Shown: positions 16,039 to 25,708 of the stretch, in pieces
How the letters are laid out: each line of letters starts with the position of its first letter
Numbering within the stretch: the stretch's first letter is position 1
NCBI RefSeq assembly: GCF_002080435.1
Contig: NZ_CP020538.1
Location: forward strand, 558,001 to 622,000
Length of the DNA stretch: 64,000 nt
Source of the DNA: Sphingobium herbicidovorans
GTDB lineage: Bacteria; Pseudomonadota; Alphaproteobacteria; Sphingomonadales; Sphingomonadaceae
Direction: 5' to 3'
Notes under the pieces: model-generated
What the model was told of the DNA's origin: nothing
The model's database searches: none
Seen by the model: only the letters and a program-made list of their open reading frames with translations
Made by a program: the position numbers and the translations under genes

Positions 16039-17286
16039 TCAGGCCACTTCGATCGGGGCGACCTCATAACCTGCCGCACGAAGGGCAGCGGTCAGCCGTT
16101 CCAGATGCGCCCCATCGCGAGTCTCGCACTCAACGTCCAGGCTCAATCCCTTGGCTGGAAGATTGGTGAAGATGCGCTGGTGTGACAACTCCAGGATATT
16201 CACCGCTTCCTGATCGAAGATGCGCGCGACATGAAAAAGCGCACCCGGCCGATCCTGCAGGATGATACGAAGGCGCGCTAACCGACCCGATCGGGCAAGG
16301 TCACGCAGCAGCACATTTGCAAGCAGACGTGTGTCGATATTGCCGCCGGTCAGCACCAGGCCCACATTCCGCCCAGTGAACAACTGCTTGTGCATCAACA
16401 GCGCGGCCAATCCCGCCGCGCCTGCGCCCTCGACCACCGTCTTTTCGATCTGAAGCAACAAGCTCAGCGCTTCCTCCAGATGCCGCTCATCGACCAACAA
16501 CACATCGTCAGCCAACCGTTCAACAAAACGGCGGGTGAGTTCGCCCGGCTCCTTGACAGCAATGCCTTCGGCAAGCGTGTCGCCATCACATACCAGCTGC
16601 GATCCCTTGATGTGGCAGTACATCGACGGATAAAGCTCCGCCTGCACACCATATATCCGGATATCAGGCTTCATCGCCTTCGCCGCTGTCGCCATACCGG
16701 AAAAGAGGCCCCCGCCGCCGACGGGGATGATCAGCGTATCGATCTCTGGCGCGTCTTCCAGCATTTCCAGCGCAACCGTCCCCTGCCCCGCCATGATATC
16801 GGGTTCGTCGAACGGGTGAACGAAGGTGAGGCCCTGCTCCTTGGCGAGCTGGCGCGCGTAGGTGCTGGCGTCATCGAACTTTTCGCCATGCAAGACTACG
16901 GTGGCGCCATGACCTTGCGTCTGGGTGACCTTCACGGTTGGCGTGGTCACCGGCATGACGATAGTTACCGGCACGCCCAGGCGGCGACCATGGTACGCCA
17001 GGCCTTGCGCGTGATTGCCAGCCGAAGCGGCGATGACGCCCTTTTCCTTCGCTCCCTTGTCCAGTTGAAGCAGGCGGTTGAGCGCCCCCCGCTCCTTGTA
17101 AGCGGCGGTGAACTGAAGGTTTTCAAATTTCAGAAAGACCTTGCAACCCAGCATGTTGGACAGCGTCTGGCTGATCAGGGTCGGCGTATGCACGACCGCG
17201 CCCGAAATCCGCACACGCGCCGCCAATATGTCATCGACGGTGACGGGCAGCGGCATCGCGCTTTCGATCTTGCTCAAGGTGTTCAT
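16039..17286 (-). CDS. ilvA: Threonine ammonia-lyase
   Basis: PLP enzyme that deaminates threonine to 2-oxobutyrate, the first step of isoleucine synthesis. The 415-residue protein has the PLP lysine in FTAAYKERGALNR, the phosphate-binding GGGGLFSG loop and SAGNHAQGLA. A C-terminal single ACT domain (RLRIILQDRPGALFHVARIFDQEAVNILELSHQR) matches the short single-ACT class, in contrast to the E. coli biosynthetic form with two ACT-like repeats. ATG 17286 was taken as start; the longer upstream reading overlaps the divergent dehydrogenase promoter. Whether it is biosynthetic or catabolic is not decided by sequence. Confidence 0.92.
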   Translation of the reverse strand: MNTLSKIESAMPLPVTVDDILAARVRISGAVVHTPTLISQTLSNMLGCKVFLKFENLQFTAAYKERGALNRLLQLDKGAKEKGVIAASAGNHAQGLAYHGRRLGVPVTIVMPVTTPTVKVTQTQGHGATVVLHGEKFDDASTYARQLAKEQGLTFVHPFDEPDIMAGQGTVALEMLEDAPEIDTLIIPVGGGGLFSGMATAAKAMKPDIRIYGVQAELYPSMYCHIKGSQLVCDGDTLAEGIAVKEPGELTRRFVERLADDVLLVDERHLEEALSLLLQIEKTVVEGAGAAGLAALLMHKQLFTGRNVGLVLTGGNIDTRLLANVLLRDLARSGRLARLRIILQDRPGALFHVARIFDQEAVNILELSHQRIFTNLPAKGLSLDVECETRDGAHLERLTAALRAAGYEVAPIEVA

Positions 17287-17383
17287 CAGGCCGCCCCTAG
17301 CGGAAATTTGCGGCGGAAGGAACTGGCCCTCATCGAAATCTCGCCCTATGGCGAAAGACCACGCGGCTAACTGTACGAGGCAT

Positions 17384-18252
17384 ATGGCTAATATCGCGTT
17401 TATCGGCCTGGGGATCATGGGCGGCCCGATAGCCGGGCACTTGGCCAAGGCGGGGCACAATCTGACCGTCTACAACCGCTCCATCGGCAAGGCGAAGCGC
17501 TGGGCGGAAACCTATGGAGGCGCGGTGGCCGTGAGTCCGGCCAAGGCCGCCGAGGACGCCGAAATCGTCATCAGCTGCGTGGGCACCGACGATGATCTGT
17601 CCCAGGTCACTCTAGGGCGTGAAGGTGCATTCCGCACCATGAAGCCGGGCAGCCTGTTTATCGATCACACAACTGTTTCGGCGCGGATTGCGCGCCAGTT
17701 GTTTGTTGAGGGCGAAAGCCGGGGCCTGCACTGCGTCGATGCTCCGGTGTCGGGTGGCCAGGCGGGCGCAGAACATGGGCGACTATCCATAATGTGCGGG
17801 GGACGGAACCTGCGGTGGAAGCGGCGCAGATCGTGATGCAATCCTATGCTGCGCGCATCGTCCATGTCGGTACCGCTGGCGCCGGCCAAACAACCAAAAT
17901 GGTGAACCAGATCTGCATCGCCGGCATCATACAGGGGCTGTCGGAGGCGCTGCGCTTTGCCCAAGCGGCGGAGCTGGACCTGGACAGGGTGTTCGACGCA
18001 ATTTCGGGAGGAGCAGCGCAGAGCTGGCAGATGGATAATCGCTGGAGGACCATGGCTCAGGAAAGTTTCGATTTTGGCTTCGCAACTGACTGGATGCGCA
18101 AGGACTTGGGCCTGGCGCTTGAGGAGGCGCGGGCCAATGGAGCGACGTTACCCGTGACGGCATTGGTCGATCAGTTCTATGCCGATGTGCAGGCGATGGG
18201 CGGCAACCGCCAGGATACGAGTGCGCTTGTGCGACGGATCACTCGGGCATGA
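17384..18252 (+). pseudogene. 3-hydroxyisobutyrate dehydrogenase-like protein, frameshifted
   Basis: NAD(P)-dependent beta-hydroxyacid dehydrogenase. ATG 17384 opens with the Rossmann motif FIGLGIMGGPIAGHLAKAGH and continues through FIDHTTVSARIARQ and DAPVSGGQAGAEHGRLSIMCGG. At the G tract 17798-17802 the frame breaks. The second half continues one frame over with TEPAVEAAQIVMQSY, then GAGQTTKMVNQI (catalytic Lys), to the stop at 18252. One added G (TGC GGG GGG ACG GAA) would restore a normal ~289-residue enzyme. Either the gene is disrupted or the sequence has an undercall. The end overlaps the next gene by 4 bp. Confidence 0.85.
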
Positions 18253-19943
18253 AGTCTCCCCTGCTGGCGACCATCGCCGCCCTTGCGCTGCCCATGCCTG
18301 CTTTCTCTTCGGGCGTCATCGACAATGTTAATGGCATTGCCCTGGATTCGTCTGGCAAGGTCGTCCGCTTCCGGGCATTGTTGATCGATGACGAGGGTAA
18401 GGTCGAAAAGCTGCTGCCCAGCCGTTATGAAGCGCCTCCACGGCCTAAAAAGCTCAGAAAAGGCGAAACTTGGCCCAAGGGTCCGGACTTCCGGCTGGAC
18501 GGTGCGGGCAAGACCCTAATCCCTGGCCTTATCGACTCTCACGGGCATGTGATGGCGCTGGGGCTTTCCCATATCACTCTGGACCTGTCCGGCACTCGTT
18601 CCCTGGCTGAAGCGCAGGACATGATCCGGGCTTATGCGGCGGCCAATCCGGGACGCAAATGGATCATCGGGAGCGGATGGAGCCATGATCGGTGGGGGCT
18701 GGGCCGCTTGCCGACCGCAGCTGAACTGGACGCAGCGGCGAGCAATGTGCCGGTCTGGCTTGAGGGGATCGATGGACATGCAGGCTGGGCCAATTCTCTG
18801 GCGATGCGGACGGCCGATATCACCGCCACCAGCAAGGCGCCTACAGGGGGCCGGATCGAAATGGCGAGCGGCAAACCTTCGGGCGTCTTCCTGGAAAAGG
18901 CTATGGAGTTGATCCAGCGCGTTGTCCCCGCCCCCGCGCCCAAGGACCGGGATGTCGCATTAGAAAAGGCGCAACAGCAATTACTGGCCCATGGCGTCAC
19001 CGCCGTCGCCGACATGGGGACCAGCATAGAGGATTGGCAGGCTTTCCGGCGATCGGCGGATCGGGGGGCGTTAAGAATACGGATTCTGTCTTACGCTCTC
19101 GGCATAGATAATATGGTGCTGATCGCCGGGCCGGAACCTACGCCCTGGCTATATGACGACCATCTGCGGATGGGCGGCTTGAAACTCAGCCTTGATGGTT
19201 CGCTGGGATCACGCGGGGCGTGGTTGAAGGCGGATTATGCTGACGCGGCGGGACAGCGTGGGTATCCACTGATCGCCGCGACCCCCTTTCGAAACGTCAT
19301 GAGCCGGGCGGCAATGGATAATTTCCAGATCGCCGTCGATGCTGCGGGCGACGCTGCGAATAGCGAATTGCTCGATGCGATCACAGAACTGGCGCAAACT
19401 TACAAGGGCGACCGGCGCTGGCGGGTCGAGCATGCGGAGATCGTCGATCCCGCCGACCTGCCTCGCTTCGGACAGAACGGCATCGTGGCTTCGATGCAGC
19501 CCGCAAGCCAGGCATCGGATTGGCGCGCCGCAGTCGCACGAGTTGGCGAAGCGCGGTTGAAGGGCGCCTACGCCTGGAATGCCATGATCGACAATCGGGT
19601 GCCCCTCGCATTTGGATCAGGCATGCGGGGAAGAACCGCTGGCCCGCTCACCGGCATGGCCACCGCGATGAGCCGCGAGGATGCAAATGGCCAACCAGCT
19701 GGCGGGTGGATGCCGCAGCAGCGGGTGAGCTTCGAAGTCGCGCTCGACGGCTATACGCGGCAAGCAGCCTATGCGGCGTTTGCCGAAAAGCGCTTTGGCA
19801 GCCTGATACCCGGACAGCGGGCGGACTTCGTGCTTCTCGATCGCGATGTCTCGATCGCGCAACCGGCTGAACTTCGTTCGACGCAAGTACTGGAAACATG
19901 GATCGGCGGCAAACGCGTCTACATGAAGGGCGTCAAACCTTAA
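18249..19943 (+). CDS. Amidohydrolase-3 (YtcJ-like) family protein lacking several metal ligands
   Basis: A 564-residue protein with a signal peptide (MKSPLLATIAALALPMPAFS) and an amidohydrolase-3 TIM barrel. Present: H98-x-H100 in IDSHGH, K312 in GGLKLSLDGSLGSR, and H395 in RVEHAEIV. Absent where YtcJ-type enzymes have metal ligands: D364 replaces His in the V-H-A-I-G-D motif, S420 replaces His in M-Q-P-x-H, and G458 replaces Asp in F-G-S-D. It may be inactive, or use a different metal arrangement. It starts within an ATGA overlap with the dehydrogenase gene, and its stop overlaps the convergent membrane-protein gene by 4 bp. Confidence 0.8.
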   Translation: MKSPLLATIAALALPMPAFSSGVIDNVNGIALDSSGKVVRFRALLIDDEGKVEKLLPSRYEAPPRPKKLRKGETWPKGPDFRLDGAGKTLIPGLIDSHGHVMALGLSHITLDLSGTRSLAEAQDMIRAYAAANPGRKWIIGSGWSHDRWGLGRLPTAAELDAAASNVPVWLEGIDGHAGWANSLAMRTADITATSKAPTGGRIEMASGKPSGVFLEKAMELIQRVVPAPAPKDRDVALEKAQQQLLAHGVTAVADMGTSIEDWQAFRRSADRGALRIRILSYALGIDNMVLIAGPEPTPWLYDDHLRMGGLKLSLDGSLGSRGAWLKADYADAAGQRGYPLIAATPFRNVMSRAAMDNFQIAVDAAGDAANSELLDAITELAQTYKGDRRWRVEHAEIVDPADLPRFGQNGIVASMQPASQASDWRAAVARVGEARLKGAYAWNAMIDNRVPLAFGSGMRGRTAGPLTGMATAMSREDANGQPAGGWMPQQRVSFEVALDGYTRQAAYAAFAEKRFGSLIPGQRADFVLLDRDVSIAQPAELRSTQVLETWIGGKRVYMKGVKP

Positions 19944-21682
19944 AGCACGTCGCCCGATGCATTAAACGCATCTTCAATCGCTTCAGGCAGGGGCGGTTGC
20001 ACGGGCTTGTCGCACCCTTCGGCCTTCATATGCGCGCGCAGTGCGTCCATACGACCGAGATTCCACCGAGCGAGTGGCACGCCTAACGGACGAAACTCGG
20101 CGCGATCGAACAGTTCGACGACATAAAGATGACAAAGCTCATCGACCTGATCAAGCGTCAGCATGCCAAGATTCATCACCATTGGACGCCCTGGCACGCC
20201 GTCACGCCCTCGCACCAGGTCGGTGACATACAACCCTCCACGTGGATCGACTAAAACCACGTCAGCCTTGGATGCATCGATCATGCGATGGCTGGCGGCG
20301 TAGGGCGCCACGAAAACATGGGTACGCCAGACCAGGAAGGCACTCATGACAAGCGTGATCGCCAAGCCCAGATGCAACGGCCGCATTGCGGCGGGACGGA
20401 AACGTGCCCATCCCAATCCTGCAAGCAGGCAGAACGGCCCGATAAAGCCATGGGCATAACGAAACCCCCAACCATAGCCCTGCGCCAGCGCCAGGCCGCA
20501 ACCGGCGAAGCAGCCCAAAGCCAGAGGCAGCGCGATTTCCTGTCCACGCAAAGCGCTGCGCCACCGCATTGCGAACACCCCGAGCGTCGCGAGCGGCACC
20601 ATCAATATGTTGTTCCAGGCGACGAACCGGCTGAGGTTGACAAGAGGCTGCCAGCGATCGCCCAGCCGTTCAAACAGGCTGCCAACCTTGTCCGCGACAC
20701 CAGCTGAGGGCCGAACATCGGCCGGCGGGCCAAGCAATTGCACCAGAAATCCAGGCCAAAGCTTGGCCCATACGATCACGATGGCGGCTAGGACGATGAT
20801 ATGGAATGCGGCCGCTTTCCAGCGCCGGGCGAGCAGCATCCACAGGATGAATGGCGCAATGAAGATCGGTGGGAAATGCCACTGGTGCAGACCCGCCGCC
20901 AGCAGAGCGACGGTTCCAGCACTGACATGGCCGATTAGCCCCCCGCGCAGCACCAGCGCGAGCCAGATCATGTTCAGCGCAAAATGGCCGGTCATGGCGT
21001 ATGGCGTCATCGCCGTAACCCACAACTGCGTCGAGGAGAGCCCCAGCAACATCGTCACCCATACCGCGTCGGCTCGCGTAGGGAAAAGGTGCAGCGCCAC
21101 GCGCCACAGCGCGAACAGTCCCGCTATCAGGAGTGTCGGGCCCGCAAGATTGGGATCTCCCAACTGCCAGAACAGCGCCTGAATCGCACTGTTGACCGGC
21201 AGATAAGCTGCCGTCCAGTAATCCGCCGCACCGAATGGCGAGAAGAATTCAGGCATGATCGCCCGGCGATAGGGCTCCCACTCTGCGGGGATCGGCCGCG
21301 CGAAAAGCCCCTCGCGCATGTACGCTGCGGCAAAACGGGCGACTTCTTCGTCGCGCGAAATGGAGTAATTCTGGAACAGCCAATAATGCCCGGCCCAGGC
21401 GACCAGCCCGAATAGCAGGATGAGTGGCACGATGATTCGGGCGCGAGGAGCAGGCAGGCGCAATCCCACCCCTTCCGCGAAGGGGGCCGCCAGCGTCAGC
21501 AGCAGCAGGCCGACAATCAGGGCGGGGAAATCCTGATCCAGCAACAGAATGACGGCAAGGCTGATCCCCTGCCGATAAGTGACATGCCAGAGGAAGGTTG
21601 CGCCCAGCCACAGTGTAAGCCCGATGGCGCCGGCCAGAAAAAGGCGGCGAGCATTGATAGGCCTGGTGGGCGGGGCGTACAT
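19940..21682 (-). CDS. Large integral membrane protein, possible GT-C type glycosyltransferase
   Basis: A 580-residue protein with about 11-12 hydrophobic spans and a hydrophilic C-terminal domain of about 130 residues. After the first spans comes YSISRDEEVARFAAAYMREG. The acidic pair in the first large loop recalls GT-C (family 39/83-like) enzymes that use polyprenyl-linked sugars, but no firm family match was recognised. It is the last gene of the minus-strand polysaccharide module, directly after the FkbM gene with no gap. The likely role, inferred from context, is adding or modifying a sugar at the membrane. Confidence 0.6.
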   Translation of the reverse strand: MYAPPTRPINARRLFLAGAIGLTLWLGATFLWHVTYRQGISLAVILLLDQDFPALIVGLLLLTLAAPFAEGVGLRLPAPRARIIVPLILLFGLVAWAGHYWLFQNYSISRDEEVARFAAAYMREGLFARPIPAEWEPYRRAIMPEFFSPFGAADYWTAAYLPVNSAIQALFWQLGDPNLAGPTLLIAGLFALWRVALHLFPTRADAVWVTMLLGLSSTQLWVTAMTPYAMTGHFALNMIWLALVLRGGLIGHVSAGTVALLAAGLHQWHFPPIFIAPFILWMLLARRWKAAAFHIIVLAAIVIVWAKLWPGFLVQLLGPPADVRPSAGVADKVGSLFERLGDRWQPLVNLSRFVAWNNILMVPLATLGVFAMRWRSALRGQEIALPLALGCFAGCGLALAQGYGWGFRYAHGFIGPFCLLAGLGWARFRPAAMRPLHLGLAITLVMSAFLVWRTHVFVAPYAASHRMIDASKADVVLVDPRGGLYVTDLVRGRDGVPGRPMVMNLGMLTLDQVDELCHLYVVELFDRAEFRPLGVPLARWNLGRMDALRAHMKAEGCDKPVQPPLPEAIEDAFNASGDVL

Positions 21683-22435
21683 TCAGCCTTCCTGCGGCAA
21701 TAGCGCCCGATTGACGAAAATCCCGTCCATCTCGACCAGCAGCGGAAAATGCCCCTTGTTGTTGGCAAAGAAGGCAGAAGGGAGAAAATTTCTGTCCGCC
21801 AACCAGTCAATCATGGCGCGATAGCCGGTGCCCGCTTCATAGATCGGTCTTACGCCAAGCTCGGTTTGCACGCCCGTCATTTCCTGGAGCGCCAGCCCCG
21901 CGCCTTCGCAGACGGACAGGTCATGCCCCTGCGTGTCCATCTTCAGGAACGGGCGGGCGAAAGCATGTACCGCGCGCAATTCAGGAAGAAGACTTTCGAG
22001 GCGACGACATTGCATATCCACCGTTCGGGTAACACGGTTGCGGTCGGCAAAGACAGCGTCCTGCGCCTCAGCAGGCATATTGAGGGAACTGAACTGGTCC
22101 GCCGCCATGATGTTGAAGCTGGCAGTGCCATCATAGTCGGACAGCGCAAGATTGAAGACGTGCCATTTTGCATCCGACGCTGCCCGGCGGGACAGTTCAG
22201 CGAATATGTCGGGATTGGGTTCGAAAGACAGTATTGAACCGGAAAAGCCTGCATGCTTGCGCAGCATGGTCGCATATTGCCCGCGATTGGCGCCTACATC
22301 GATAACGCAATCAATGGAAAAGGCCGACAGGAAACGACGCAGCGCCTGGATCTCTGGATATTGGTGCACACGCCCCGTGAGCGCTAGGCGAACGGCCAGC
22401 AATCGGTCCGTCAATTCGCGAACATAGCGGTTCAT
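21683..22435 (-). CDS. FkbM-family methyltransferase
   Basis: A 250-residue SAM-dependent methyltransferase. SAM motif I reads VIDVGANRGQYATML, followed by ILSFEPNPDIFAELS and the C-terminal FLKMDTQGHDLSVCEG block that defines FkbM proteins. The family O-methylates sugars and secondary metabolites, and here probably a sugar of the exopolysaccharide. ATG 22435 is chosen because it overlaps the upstream glycosyltransferase stop (ATGA); a longer reading from 22495 would overlap that gene by 64 bp. Confidence 0.9.
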   Translation of the reverse strand: MNRYVRELTDRLLAVRLALTGRVHQYPEIQALRRFLSAFSIDCVIDVGANRGQYATMLRKHAGFSGSILSFEPNPDIFAELSRRAASDAKWHVFNLALSDYDGTASFNIMAADQFSSLNMPAEAQDAVFADRNRVTRTVDMQCRRLESLLPELRAVHAFARPFLKMDTQGHDLSVCEGAGLALQEMTGVQTELGVRPIYEAGTGYRAMIDWLADRNFLPSAFFANNKGHFPLLVEMDGIFVNRALLPQEG

Positions 22436-23577
22436 GCCCGCTCCGCCATCACGGACCGATAGACGTCGATCGTCACTGAGGCCATATCCTTCCAACTACC
22501 CATGCTGTCTCCATAGGCGCGTGCCGCCGCGCCTGTCGCCTGCCTGATGGCGGGGCTTTCAAGGAGCCGCAAGAGGGCTTGCGCAAGGGCTGCTGCATTT
22601 CCCGCTGGCGTACGGATCGCGACGTCGTCGGGAAGCGATGCGAACATGCCGACATCGGATGTAACCATCGTCTTGCCATGATGAAGCGCCGACAGGAAGG
22701 CGCCGCTGGAATCGATCTGACGATAGGGAAAGATTATGGCATCGGCCTTGGCCATGTGCGCATCAAGCCGGCTTTCAGTCAGGAAACCAAGATCAGTGAT
22801 CAGGCGATCGGCAAATCCGGCGTCGCGGACTCTATCCAGCACAGGGGCAATGTTCATGAAGGGCTTCCCGGCGATCACCAGTTCGAACCTGTGCCCTGTC
22901 CCCCACAACGACAGGCATGCATCGATCAGGATATCGACGCCCTTGTACGGCCTGATGGTGCCGAAGAAGAGCAACCGAGGCACTACCGCATCGGGAATGC
23001 CCCTCAGATCAGCGGGCTTTGCGGCAGCCAGACGCATGGGTGGGTGCGGCGCTACATGGATATCGCGAGAATTAATTCCTTCCGCTTCCAGCGCCTGCCG
23101 CGTGGTATCTCCATGGACGATAAGCGCATCGAAGAGATCGAGCAGTGCGCGATAGCCCTTCCCCTGCACCCCGGCGTCCGCATGATATGCGTCTGCATTG
23201 TGAACCGTGTGCACCAGCGGCATCCGCCCCTTCAACCTGCGCAGCAGCAGTCGATCGGCAGGGGCAAGGGGGAGCCACTGGAAATGCGCCACATCCGCGT
23301 CCGCCAACGCCTTGAGGCTGCCCATGGTGCAGGTGGCTGTATATTCAACCGCCTTCACCAGGCGAAAGGGTCGCCCTTCCCCCAATCGCCCGCGCAACGC
23401 CTCGCTTCGCCTAAAGAAATGGGGATTATAGTTATAGGCATTAGGGGTGATCGCATCGGTGGACCGCATCGGGCGAGCGAGCAACGTCACCTCGACACCC
23501 TGTTCTCCCAGCGCCGCGCACAGGCTGTCATCATACCGCCCTGTAAACAGCGACGGATCGACCATAGCGACCTTCAT
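22432..23577 (-). CDS. Glycosyltransferase family 4
   Basis: A 381-residue GT-B fold glycosyltransferase. The N-terminal acceptor domain contains VAHFQWLPLAP and LVHTVHNADAY. The C-terminal nucleotide-sugar domain shows LLFFGTIRPYKGVDILIDA, then ADAIIFPYRQIDSSGAFLSALHHGKTMVTSDVG, corresponding to the E-x7-E region of GT4 enzymes, although the first Glu is replaced here by Gln. It is expected to add a sugar to the repeat unit on the cytoplasmic face. It overlaps both neighbours by 4 bp. Confidence 0.88.
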   Translation of the reverse strand: MKVAMVDPSLFTGRYDDSLCAALGEQGVEVTLLARPMRSTDAITPNAYNYNPHFFRRSEALRGRLGEGRPFRLVKAVEYTATCTMGSLKALADADVAHFQWLPLAPADRLLLRRLKGRMPLVHTVHNADAYHADAGVQGKGYRALLDLFDALIVHGDTTRQALEAEGINSRDIHVAPHPPMRLAAAKPADLRGIPDAVVPRLLFFGTIRPYKGVDILIDACLSLWGTGHRFELVIAGKPFMNIAPVLDRVRDAGFADRLITDLGFLTESRLDAHMAKADAIIFPYRQIDSSGAFLSALHHGKTMVTSDVGMFASLPDDVAIRTPAGNAAALAQALLRLLESPAIRQATGAAARAYGDSMGSWKDMASVTIDVYRSVMAERA

Positions 23578-24896
23578 CGCCTCGAATGACCTTCAACCAG
23601 GCCGCGCAGCGAAAGGGCGTGAAGCGCCGAAACCATCAACAGCGTCAACGTGTAGAGACCAAGGAAGCCCACATCGAACCAGTCGTCCAGGAGCGCGGCA
23701 ACAGGCACACTAAGCAGCGCCCCCACGAGGAAAGGCAAGGACCGCTTCAACAGATGCCCGAAACGTCCAAGTGCCGCCTGTATATAGACAGAAACGCAGA
23801 TGACGGTCAGCGCAAGCAACGCCCCATCGATCAGCAGGAGGTCGACAATGCCGATGGCGGCGCGGCCAGCGAACAGCTTGGCAAAAAGCCACTGGCCGAT
23901 AAACAACAGGGCGGCCGACGCGACGAGCGCAAAGAAGAAAGCCGCACCCAGGGCTCGAACCAACAACTGGCGCAGCCGCGCTATGTCCCCCGAATGGAAA
24001 GCGCGGGTTATTCGCGGGAGTGCAGCCTCCACCATTGCGCGGATCGCCATCGACAAGGCTCGCGACATTTTGAAGAAGAAATCGAAAAGCAGCATCGGCC
24101 GCGCGTCCTGCGTAGCAAGCGCGATCATGAAATATGGAGCATTATAAGCTGCTATTTCCGACATGGTGAACAGCGCGGACGCGCCAATATCGTGCAGATA
24201 ATGCGTCCTGACATGCCCACCGCCCCGACGGAACGCCAGCCAATGCTGCGCCGTCATGCCCAGGCGCCTGTGAACCAGCGCGATGGCGTAGCCTATGACG
24301 ACCAGGCTGATGGCAATTTGCAGGACGATCGAAAGCCGCGGATCGAGACCGTTCAGAATGAGAAGGAGCAAAGCGATAATCATCAGGCGCCGCAAGCAAT
24401 CCAGCGCCTCCCATAGGAAATTGCCATCGACCGCCGCCAGCGCGCGCTTGGCAAGGAGCGCTGGAAGGTTCACGCAGGCCGACAGAAAAAAGAGAATGAA
24501 AAGCAGCGGCATCGACGTATCGACTACACCGGCGGTGAGAACGACCAACAGGACCGCCAGTCCGCCGAAAATCAACATGCCCAGGAATAGGAAAAGAACG
24601 CCCATCTCTTCCAGCCGGAAGCCCGCTGCGCCATCATCCGTATGATCGAGCCAATAGCGCCGCAAACGCGCATAGATGATGCTGGTCAGACCGAATTCGG
24701 CAGAGACTGTGAAATTGCCGAAGGCTACAAGCAGCAAAAATGCCTGAAACTCGCGCAGGGGCAGGATGCGTACAAACACATAGGTAACGGCAAAGCCCCA
24801 GATCAGCGTCAAACCGACATTGGTCAGCTTTATCAGGGCAAGGAAACGGGCGGACCCTTCCATCCGGGCCACCGCCCTGCCGAGCGCAGCACTCAC
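23574..24896 (-). CDS. Polysaccharide flippase-like membrane protein
   Basis: A 440-residue protein with about 12 membrane spans and short loops, the profile of the Wzx/MurJ (MOP) superfamily that flips lipid-linked sugars. The opening ARFLALIKLTNVGLTLIWGFAVTYVFVRILPLREFQAFLLLVAFGNF resembles the start of Wzx-type flippases. No individual motif is decisive. It overlaps the methyltransferase before it and the glycosyltransferase after it by 4 bp each, so it belongs to the same transcript. The substrate is probably the unit built by the neighbouring transferases. Confidence 0.75.
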   Translation of the reverse strand: MSAALGRAVARMEGSARFLALIKLTNVGLTLIWGFAVTYVFVRILPLREFQAFLLLVAFGNFTVSAEFGLTSIIYARLRRYWLDHTDDGAAGFRLEEMGVLFLFLGMLIFGGLAVLLVVLTAGVVDTSMPLLFILFFLSACVNLPALLAKRALAAVDGNFLWEALDCLRRLMIIALLLLILNGLDPRLSIVLQIAISLVVIGYAIALVHRRLGMTAQHWLAFRRGGGHVRTHYLHDIGASALFTMSEIAAYNAPYFMIALATQDARPMLLFDFFFKMSRALSMAIRAMVEAALPRITRAFHSGDIARLRQLLVRALGAAFFFALVASAALLFIGQWLFAKLFAGRAAIGIVDLLLIDGALLALTVICVSVYIQAALGRFGHLLKRSLPFLVGALLSVPVAALLDDWFDVGFLGLYTLTLLMVSALHALSLRGLVEGHSRR

Positions 24897-25645
24897 TGCG
24901 CAGAGCTTCCTACAGGTTTTCTGGCGCGAAACAGGCGGTCGTCCAAGGCGAAGAAGTGGCGCGTGTCAGGATCTATACCGCTGGCGTCAATCTCTTCCAG
25001 GTCAAAACCCGCCGCGCGTATGCGCTCCGCAAAGTCGGGGCCATATTGGCGAACATGATCCCACTGGCCGAAACGGCGCTCCCGTTCACGCGGGGGAATA
25101 TCGAAACTGCCATCCTCGGTCGGCTTGTTCCATAGCGGCACGATCAGCCAGGCTTCGCCGCCAGGTTTTAACGCGCGGTGGATGTTGCGTAATACTGCAT
25201 GATCGTCCGGCACATGTTCCATGACATGGCTGGCATAAAACAGATCGTAGCGCTCTGCATCGTCGAGCATCATCAGGTCCACGCGCCGCATGCCTGGAAC
25301 ACTGTACCGATCCGGATCGAGATCGGCGGGCGTGTAGTCGGCGGCAGTGGAAAAGCGGCGTACCAAACTGTTCTCATTAGGTGCCATGTGCAGGATCGCG
25401 CCTTGACTGGGAATGTTCAGTACCCGCCCATCGATGAGATGGTTCATCAATCGTTCGCGTGGGGAAGCCCCGCAATTGGGGCACCCCCATTCGGCATTGT
25501 CGCCATAACGGAAGAAGCCGACCACCGATTGCCCGCAAGCCGGACAGGCGCGGCGCGCACGCGCGCCCATCGCCTTGCGAAGCGCGAGCATTGCCCGGGT
25601 CAGATGCTTGCCGGCGGCCTTCGCCACCCGCTGAAAAGTAATCAC
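24893..25645 (-). CDS. Class I SAM-dependent methyltransferase with N-terminal zinc ribbon
   Basis: A 250-residue protein. Residues 34-58 hold two CxxC pairs (CPAC at 34-37, CPNC at 55-58), probably a zinc site. The methyltransferase domain follows, with FYASHVMEHVPDDHAVLRNIHRALKPGGEAWLIVPLW, the typical post-motif region of class I enzymes, although the glycine-rich motif I is weak (ILHMAPNENSLV). The GTG start at 25645 has GGAG 8 nt upstream. It opens the second module of the locus after a 63-bp gap. The target is probably a sugar or lipid intermediate. Confidence 0.82.
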   Translation of the reverse strand: MITFQRVAKAAGKHLTRAMLALRKAMGARARRACPACGQSVVGFFRYGDNAEWGCPNCGASPRERLMNHLIDGRVLNIPSQGAILHMAPNENSLVRRFSTAADYTPADLDPDRYSVPGMRRVDLMMLDDAERYDLFYASHVMEHVPDDHAVLRNIHRALKPGGEAWLIVPLWNKPTEDGSFDIPPRERERRFGQWDHVRQYGPDFAERIRAAGFDLEEIDASGIDPDTRHFFALDDRLFRARKPVGSSAQ

Positions 25646-25708
25646 GCCTTGGCTCCGATCAGCATTGCAAGGGCCTATACAATATGCCCCATCTTTGGCG
25701 AGAGGGGA

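Noticed and set aside
16390..17370. Long plus-strand open frame of 326 codons
   Set aside because: It lies antisense to ilvA, whose product is full length with clear motifs. The antisense translation is rich in Arg, His and Gln and has no recognisable domain; this is a usual effect of high-GC codon bias.
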